DNA from: JAEUPI01 sp044222685
GTDB lineage: Bacteria; Pseudomonadota; Gammaproteobacteria; Burkholderiales; Burkholderiaceae_C
DNA: 32,300 nt
NCBI GenBank assembly: GCA_044222685.1
Contig: JBGAMU010000073.1
Location: 1-32,300, forward strand
Direction: 5' to 3'
Shown: positions 25,754 to 32,300 of the stretch, one piece after another
Numbering within the stretch: position 1 is the stretch's first letter
Layout: the number at the start of each line of letters is the position of its first letter
The notes under the pieces: generated by a model
Told to the model about the DNA's origin: nothing
Database searches by the model: none
Seen by the model: only the letters and a program-made list of their open reading frames with translations
Position numbers and translations under genes: made by a program

Positions 25754-25768
25754 GAGCGGCAGCCGCTC
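25754..25768. terminator. Hairpin between convergent genes
   Basis: GAGCGGC-A-GCCGCTC is a perfect inverted repeat (effective stem 5 with a 5-base loop) in the 34-base gap between two convergent stop codons. No T-run; a weak shared terminator at most. Confidence 0.3.
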
Positions 25769-26828
25769 AGTCCCGACGGATCGCCACCAGCTCCGCCTTT
25801 TCGCGCCCAGGCGGCTCGGTGCGGCCGGTGCGCACGGCAAACTCGGATTCGAATCGCACGACTCTGCCGAGCACCGGCGAGTACCAGACACGCGCCTCCA
25901 GCATCAGCTGGAATTGCGCTCGCAGCCCCGTGCCCCTGTAGTCGATTCGCTGCACCTTCAGGTCGCCGAATGGTGTGGGCTCGACCTCGTCGGACACCAT
26001 CTGGCCTTGCAGTTCGAAATCGCCCGAGCAAGACCCGCCCGGCACCCTGTACTGCACGTTCCAGCGCATGCCCAGCAGCATGTCGGGCCGGCCCCAGCCG
26101 CCGGGCGGCGCGCAACTGTCCAGATCGCCGGCCAACGGCGTGCGGTTGCTGACCACCGAGCCGTCGATGCGCTCGACACGACCGCCCTGGTTGAAGATCA
26201 CCTGGTCACCCTCGATGCGGTCGACCGAATACGTCACCTCGCGCGCATTGCTGGTGTACAGATCGGTCACCCGATACACCACCTGGTCGCCGCGCTTGAG
26301 CGCAGGAACCTTCAGCACCGTCGTGGCCGCCACGGCCGCCGGCGGCGCCGCGGCGCCACCGCCCGAGGGCGCGGTGCCGATGCGCGGCACCGAGGTGCCG
26401 GTGTAGCTCAGGCTGGACAGCTCGCCCTTCGCGGTGATCATGCCTTCGACGCTCAGCACGACGCGGCCGACCAGCAGGCCCAGGCCGATGGCACTGCGCA
26501 CGTAGTGCGTCTGCCCCGCCACCACCTGGATGTCGACGTTCGAGGCCACCTCGGTCGACGCGCTGGCCGTGTGCTTGCCGGGCGCCGCATCGACGTAGAA
26601 GAAGCCGCCGGGCTTGGACTGCCCCACCACCTGGCCGTCGAGCCGGATCTCGGGCTGCACGGCGGCGCCGACGATCGAGCTGGAGCGATAGAACACGATG
26701 CGGCCATAACCCTGCGGGACGGAGCCGAGCGCGGAAACCATCTCGGCACCCTTGGGGCCGGTGGCGGCGCAACCCTGGAGCCACAACACCAGCAAGACCG
26801 CCGCAGCGGTCAACAGTCTTCTCAGCAC
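25767..26828 (-). CDS. Lipoprotein with DUF2846-like domain
   Basis: 353 residues from a GTG at 26828, chosen for the strong GGGAGG 8 bases upstream. A lipoprotein signal is clear: MLRR, a hydrophobic core and the lipobox LQGC with Cys20; Ala at +2 favours the outer membrane. Residues about 40-150 (YGRIVFYRSSS...EIRLDGQVVGQSKPGGFFYVDAAPGKHTASAST) match the DUF2846 beta-sandwich pattern. After a Gly/Ala/Pro linker (about 165-185) comes a second all-beta domain of unknown type (KRGDQVVYRVTDLYTS...). No enzymatic motif. It is divergent from the aryl-CoA operon with 150 bases between starts. Confidence 0.83.
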   Translation of the reverse strand: MLRRLLTAAAVLLVLWLQGCAATGPKGAEMVSALGSVPQGYGRIVFYRSSSIVGAAVQPEIRLDGQVVGQSKPGGFFYVDAAPGKHTASASTEVASNVDIQVVAGQTHYVRSAIGLGLLVGRVVLSVEGMITAKGELSSLSYTGTSVPRIGTAPSGGGAAAPPAAVAATTVLKVPALKRGDQVVYRVTDLYTSNAREVTYSVDRIEGDQVIFNQGGRVERIDGSVVSNRTPLAGDLDSCAPPGGWGRPDMLLGMRWNVQYRVPGGSCSGDFELQGQMVSDEVEPTPFGDLKVQRIDYRGTGLRAQFQLMLEARVWYSPVLGRVVRFESEFAVRTGRTEPPGREKAELVAIRRD

Positions 26829-26908
26829 GCTCGAATCCTCCCTGGCGCGAAAGTATAGGAGAGCCGCGTGAAAAGCCCCGACAGACCGCCGCTGCCACCG
26901 CGCTGTAC

Positions 26909-26937
26909 TTTACATGCAGATGATTCATGACTAAACT
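26909..26937 (+). promoter_or_regulatory. Promoter of the aryl-CoA degradation operon, with embedded inverted repeat
   Basis: TTTACA (26909-26914) and TAAACT (26932-26937) are spaced by exactly 17 bases. Between them lies ATGATTCAT (26920-26928), an inverted repeat, and CATG occurs on both sides (26913 and 26926). A repressor site between -35 and -10 would suit the MarR protein encoded in the operon. Assigned by eye; the stretch stands out as AT-rich. Confidence 0.5.
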
Positions 26938-26978
26938 AAAAGCGCCCGCCCCGCATCGGGCATCTCCGGAGCCTGTCC

Positions 26979-29312
26979 TTGAAGATCGTCTGCATCGGCG
27001 GCGGCCCCGCCGGCCTGTATTTCGCCCTGCTGATGAAGCAGCTGTCGCCGGCGCACGACATCACGGTGGTCGAGCGCAACCGGCCCTACGACACCTTCGG
27101 CTGGGGCGTGGTGTTCTCCGATGCCACCATGGACAACATGCGCGCGTGGGACCGCGAGACGGCCGACGCCATCGAGGTCGCCTTCAACCACTGGGACGAC
27201 ATCGAGCTGCACTTCAAGAGCCGCACCATCCGCTCGGGCGGCCACGGCTTCGTCGGCATCGGCCGCAAGAAGCTGCTCAACATCCTGCAGGCGCGCTGCG
27301 AGCAGCTCGGCGTGAAGCTGGTGTTCGAGACCGAGGCCGACTCCGACGCCGACTACCCCGACGCCGACCTGGTGATCGCCAGCGACGGCATCAACAGCCG
27401 CATCCGCCAGCAGCACGCGGCGATGTTCAAGCCCGATATCGTCACCCGCCCCAACCGGTTCATCTGGCTCGGCACCAAGAAGATCTACGACGCCTTCACT
27501 TTCCTGTTCGAGAAGACCGAACACGGCTGGTTCCAGGCCCACATCTACAAGTTCGACGACACCACCAGCACCTTCATCGTCGAATGCCCCGAGCACGTGT
27601 GGCTGGCGCACGGGCTCGACCGCGCCGACCAGGACCAGTCGATCGCCTTCTGCGAGAAGCTGTTCGCCGGCAACCTGCGCGGCGAGAAGCTGATGACCAA
27701 TGCGCGTCACCTGCGCGGCTCGGCGTGGCTGAACTTCCAGCGCGTCACCTGCGAGCAGTGGTCGCTGTTCAACGGCCGCAGCCATGTCGTACTGATGGGC
27801 GACGCGGTACACACCGCGCATTTCGCGATCGGCTCGGGCACCAAGCTTGCGCTCGAAGACGCGATCGAGCTGACGCGCCAGTTCAAGGAGCTGGGCGACA
27901 CCGCCGACCGGATCCCGCAGGTGCTCGCCCGCTACCAGGAGCTGCGCGCGGTCGACGTGATCCGACTGCAGAACGCAGCCTGGAACGCGATGGAGTGGTT
28001 CGAGGTGTGCGGCGAGCGCTATTGCGACCAGCTCGAGCCCGAGCAGTTCATGTACTCGATGCTCACGCGCAGCCAACGCATCAGCCACGAGAACCTGCGC
28101 CTGCGCGACCGCGACTGGCTCGAGGGCTTCGAGCGCTGGTTCGATGCGCGCTCGGGGCTCCACACGCCGCAGGCCGTGCCGCCGATGTTCACGCCCTACA
28201 CCGTGCGCTCGGTGACGCTGAAGAACCGCGTCGTCGTCTCGCCGATGGCGCAGTACTCCTGCACCGACGGCATGCCGGCCGACTACCACCTGGTGCACCT
28301 CGGCGCGCGCGCGATGGGCGGCGCCGGCATGGTGGTGGCCGAGATGACCTGCCCGTCACCCGACGCGCGCATCACACCCGGCTGCCCGGGCCTGTGGAAC
28401 GACGCACAGGCCGCAGGCTGGAAACGCATCGTCGACTTCGTGCACCGCGAGACCGACGCCAAGATCGCGATGCAGATCGGCCACGCCGGCGCCAAGGGCT
28501 CGACCAACGCGCCGTGGCAGGGCGCCGGCGCCGACCAGCCGCTCGAGTCGGGCAACTGGCCGTTGATCGCGGCCTCGCCGGTGCCTTATCTCGACGAAGG
28601 TGGCGCGCTGCCGAAGGCGATGGACACCGCCGACATGGCCCGCGTGACGGCCGACTTCGTGCGCGCCACGCGGCTGGCCGCCGAGGCCGGCTTCGACTGG
28701 CTGGAACTGCATTGCGCGCACGGCTATCTGCTGTCGAGCTTCATCTCGCCACTGACCAACCGCCGCACCGATGCCTACGGCGGGTCGCTGGCCAACCGCC
28801 TGCGTTATCCGCTCGAGGTCTTCGCGGCCGTGCGCGCCGCCTGGCCGCAGCACCTGCCGATGAGCGTGCGCATCTCGGCGCACGACTGGGTCGACGGCGG
28901 GATCACGCCGGCCGACGCGGTGCAGATCGCGCGCGCGTTCAAGGCGGCCGGCGCCGACCTGATCGACTGCTCGTCGGGACAGGTCAGCGTGGAGCAGAAG
29001 CCCACCTACGGCCGCATGTACCAGACGCCGTTCGCCGACCGCATCCGCAACGAGGCCGGCATCGCCACCATCGCGGTGGGAGCGATCAGCGAGGCCGACC
29101 ATGTGAACAGCATCATCGCCGCCGGCCGCGCCGACCTGTGCGCGGTGGCGCGCCCGCACCTGGCCAATCCGGCCTGGACGCTGACCGAGGCCGCCAAGAT
29201 CGGTTACACCGCGGCGCCGTGGCCGAAGCAGTACCTGACCGCCAAGTCGCAGCTCGAGAGCAACATCGTGCGCGAGCGCGCCGCGCTCACCGCCGCCAAG
29301 GTCAGCGCCTGA
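26979..29312 (+). CDS. Bifunctional aryl-CoA FAD monooxygenase / Old Yellow Enzyme-type reductase
   Basis: 777 residues from TTG at 26979, the only start that puts the FAD-binding IGGGPAG at residues 6-12; no strong ribosome site. Residues 1 to about 395 are a class A flavin monooxygenase with GRKKLL and the second FAD motif GDAVHTAHFAIGSGTKLALEDA. From about 405 an Old Yellow Enzyme domain follows (FTPYTVRSVTLKNRVVVSPMAQYS; HCAHGYLLSSFISP; DAYGGS). This fusion is that of 2-aminobenzoyl-CoA monooxygenase/reductase of Aromatoleum (Azoarcus) evansii, which hydroxylates and then reduces the ring with O2 and NADH; database names also use salicylyl-CoA 5-hydroxylase. Which aryl-CoA is used cannot be told from sequence. 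First gene of the operon. Confidence 0.93.
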   Translation: MKIVCIGGGPAGLYFALLMKQLSPAHDITVVERNRPYDTFGWGVVFSDATMDNMRAWDRETADAIEVAFNHWDDIELHFKSRTIRSGGHGFVGIGRKKLLNILQARCEQLGVKLVFETEADSDADYPDADLVIASDGINSRIRQQHAAMFKPDIVTRPNRFIWLGTKKIYDAFTFLFEKTEHGWFQAHIYKFDDTTSTFIVECPEHVWLAHGLDRADQDQSIAFCEKLFAGNLRGEKLMTNARHLRGSAWLNFQRVTCEQWSLFNGRSHVVLMGDAVHTAHFAIGSGTKLALEDAIELTRQFKELGDTADRIPQVLARYQELRAVDVIRLQNAAWNAMEWFEVCGERYCDQLEPEQFMYSMLTRSQRISHENLRLRDRDWLEGFERWFDARSGLHTPQAVPPMFTPYTVRSVTLKNRVVVSPMAQYSCTDGMPADYHLVHLGARAMGGAGMVVAEMTCPSPDARITPGCPGLWNDAQAAGWKRIVDFVHRETDAKIAMQIGHAGAKGSTNAPWQGAGADQPLESGNWPLIAASPVPYLDEGGALPKAMDTADMARVTADFVRATRLAAEAGFDWLELHCAHGYLLSSFISPLTNRRTDAYGGSLANRLRYPLEVFAAVRAAWPQHLPMSVRISAHDWVDGGITPADAVQIARAFKAAGADLIDCSSGQVSVEQKPTYGRMYQTPFADRIRNEAGIATIAVGAISEADHVNSIIAAGRADLCAVARPHLANPAWTLTEAAKIGYTAAPWPKQYLTAKSQLESNIVRERAALTAAKVSA

Positions 29313-29838
29313 TGAGCCGCCGCACTCGCCGCTTCGGCCACACCCACCTGCTCGACGAGGCCGCGATCGGGCTGGAAGCCCGCGCCGAACACGACGACCA
29401 CCTGTCGCTCAAGCTGTGGCTGCGGCTGCTGGCCTGCAGCACGCAGGTCGAGATCGAGGTGCGCAGCCGCCTGCGCGCGCGCTTCGGCATCTCGCTGGCG
29501 CGCTTCGACTACCTGGCCCAGCTGCATCGCCACCCCGAAGGCCTGCGCATGAGCACGCTGTCGCGTTATCTCATGGTCACCGGCGGCAACGTGACGGCGC
29601 TCACCGACGAGCTGGCGCGCGAGGGCCTGGTGCTGCGCGAGGACGACGCCGACGATCGGCGCTCGTACCGACTGCGCATGACACCCGCCGGCCGCAAGGC
29701 CTTCGAGCGCATCGCGCGCGAGCACGAAGAGTGGGTGATCGAGCTGTTCGGCGGGCTCGAGGCGACGCACAAGCAATCTCTGTACGAACTACTCGGCCGG
29801 CTGCGTGTGCAACTGGCCGCCAACCAGGAGGCCCTTGC

Positions 29839-29842
<4 letters not shown>
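29312..29842 (+). CDS. MarR-family transcriptional regulator
   Basis: 176 residues. Its ATG shares one base with the preceding stop (TGATG), and its own stop overlaps the next start (ATGA), so it is embedded and translationally coupled within the catabolic operon. The winged helix spans about 45-140: RFDYLAQLHRHPEGLRMSTLSRYLMVTGGNVTALTDEL is the DNA-reading part, and EDDADDRRSYRLRMTPAGRKAFE is the MarR wing with its DxRs. MarR proteins in aromatic pathways usually repress and respond to the aryl-CoA or acid. Autoregulation through the inverted repeat at 26.92 kb is an inference. Confidence 0.92.
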
Positions 29843-30702
<860 letters not shown>

Positions 30703-30713
30703 AGGCGCGCGCC

Positions 30714-31892
<1,179 letters not shown>

Positions 31893-31918
31893 GCATCCTT
31901 GCCTCGTGAACAGGATGC
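31893..31918 (+). terminator. Stem-loop after the acyl-CoA dehydrogenase gene
   Basis: GCATCCT (31893-31899) pairs with AGGATGC (31912-31918) across a 12-base loop and starts directly after the TAA. The following bases are C-rich, then ATGTTTGC, so a classical T-run is missing. Plausible weak terminator separating the aerobic operon from the reductase gene. Confidence 0.4.
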
Positions 31919-31937
31919 CCCCTCATGTTTGCAAGCT

Positions 31938-31955
31938 TGAATGATTGTTCATTCA
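31938..31955. promoter_or_regulatory. Perfect palindrome, candidate operator of the benzoyl-CoA reductase-like gene
   Basis: TGAATGA-TTGT-TCATTCA is a perfect inverted repeat with 7-base arms, 22 bases upstream of the start codon, in the most AT-rich stretch of the area. Symmetry and size fit a TetR-type or similar dimeric repressor. A weak TTGCAA (31929-31934) could serve as -35 just before it. The regulator is not in the window unless it is the operon's MarR protein. Confidence 0.6.
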
Positions 31956-31977
31956 TTTATCTGAAAAGGAAATTGTC

Positions 31978-32300
31978 ATGGCCAGGTACCCGACCGAACC
32001 GCTGAAGTGCTGGAAGAAGGCCAAGGAACTGCGCGAGCAGTACTACATCAACTATGCCCGCGCCAAGGACAAGGGCGGCATCCGCTGGGGCGCCGCCGGC
32101 TGGTCCTTCGACGCCATTCCGACGGCCTTCGGCGACGACGTCCATCCCCTCACCGGCGAGCCCTATGGCGCCAGCATCGCCTTCGACCGCAAGTTCGCCA
32201 AGGAATGCCTGGACGCGGCCGAAGCCGCCGGCTTCGCCCGCGACCTGTGCGCCTACATGCGCCTCTACTGGGGCGGCATGCACCTCAACAAGTACCTCTA
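31978..32300 (+). CDS. bzdO: Benzoyl-CoA reductase subunit, Bzd-type O subunit (N-terminal part, cut by window end)
   Basis: 107 residues of an open frame running off the right edge, from an ATG with AAAAGGA about 7 bases upstream. The sequence (YPTEPLKCWKKAKELRE near the start, KGGIRWGAAGW, FARDLCAYMRLYWGGMHLN) matches my memory of BzdO, the BcrB/BadE-like subunit of class I ATP-dependent benzoyl-CoA reductase and relative of 2-hydroxyglutaryl-CoA dehydratase. The enzyme dearomatises benzoyl-CoA with ferredoxin electrons and ATP and is oxygen-sensitive. In Azoarcus the order is bzdN-O-P-Q; here no bzdN precedes it, and a hairpin plus palindrome suggest it starts its own operon. Partner subunits should lie to the right. 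Assignment rests on recall of the N terminus. Confidence 0.7.
   Translation, partial: MARYPTEPLKCWKKAKELREQYYINYARAKDKGGIRWGAAGWSFDAIPTAFGDDVHPLTGEPYGASIAFDRKFAKECLDAAEAAGFARDLCAYMRLYWGGMHLNKYL

Noticed and set aside
24281..25891. Open frame of 536 codons opposite the PaaK-like ligase
   Set aside because: The plus strand there holds the ligase P-loop and other conserved motifs; the antisense frame has none.
31937..31955. FNR/Anr box before the benzoyl-CoA reductase-like gene
   Set aside because: TTGA is present, but the TTGAT-N4-ATCAA pattern is not met. The symmetry is better described as TGAATGA-N4-TCATTCA.

Overview
The window is 32.3 kb of high-GC, gene-dense bacterial chromosome. Long shadow reading frames lie opposite most genes, as expected at this base composition. 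I infer a betaproteobacterium, most likely Burkholderiales of the Rubrivivax/Leptothrix kind, with Rhodocyclales (Aromatoleum/Thauera) as the alternative. The reasons are an E. coli-type LexA box in front of an imuA-imuB cassette, a betaproteobacterial-type tRNA-Ala(CGC), and genes for CoA-thioester degradation of aromatic acids. No insertion sequence, phage gene, CRISPR array or rRNA was seen, and no gene-free stretch exceeds 300 bases.

Layout. 1-2.5 kb (minus): SOS mutagenesis genes imuB and imuA, with a LexA box and a promoter that would give an almost leaderless imuA transcript. dnaE2 is expected beyond the left edge. 2.6-4.6 kb: an HSL-type esterase divergent from a MarR-GNAT fusion, with a palindrome between them. 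4.6-8.3 kb: a four-helix membrane protein, a sialidase-like beta-propeller coupled to a MoaD/ThiS-like protein ending in Gly-Gly, and a secreted glycine-rich, probably outer-membrane protein. 8.3-10.8 kb (minus): a rubrerythrin / Fe-S oxidoreductase / DUF3501 operon with a hairpin after the first gene. 10.9-13.5 kb: an arylformamidase-like hydrolase, tRNA-Ala(CGC), and a Rieske-ferredoxin reductase fusion that seems to lack its first FAD-binding Rossmann motif. 13.6-18.1 kb: a four-PAS histidine kinase divergent from a secreted oligoendopeptidase F. 18.2-20.9 kb: a YadGH-type ABC exporter, a small membrane protein, and a TMEM165/GDT1-type cation (Mn) exporter. 20.9-26.8 kb: an EntE/DhbE-like aryl-acid ligase, a RibD/DHFR-like reductase, two small proteins, a PaaK-like ligase and a DUF2846-type lipoprotein.

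26.9-32.3 kb (plus) is the metabolic centre. A promoter leads a tightly packed operon: a fused FAD monooxygenase/Old Yellow Enzyme (2-aminobenzoyl-CoA monooxygenase/reductase or salicylyl-CoA 5-hydroxylase type), a MarR regulator, an atypical crotonase without the usual glutamate pair, and an acyl-CoA dehydrogenase. This is the plan of an aerobic hybrid CoA pathway, in which oxygen is used to dearomatise an aryl-CoA and beta-oxidation-like enzymes follow. Right after it, behind a hairpin and an 18-base palindrome, begins a gene resembling the O subunit of an ATP-dependent, oxygen-sensitive Bzd-type benzoyl-CoA reductase, cut by the window edge. The window therefore joins an oxygen-requiring and an oxygen-sensitive strategy for aryl-CoA dearomatisation. 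The two acid ligases nearby (20.9 and 24.4 kb) are candidates for supplying aryl-CoA, and the arylformamidase-like hydrolase could make anthranilate. Those links are inference.
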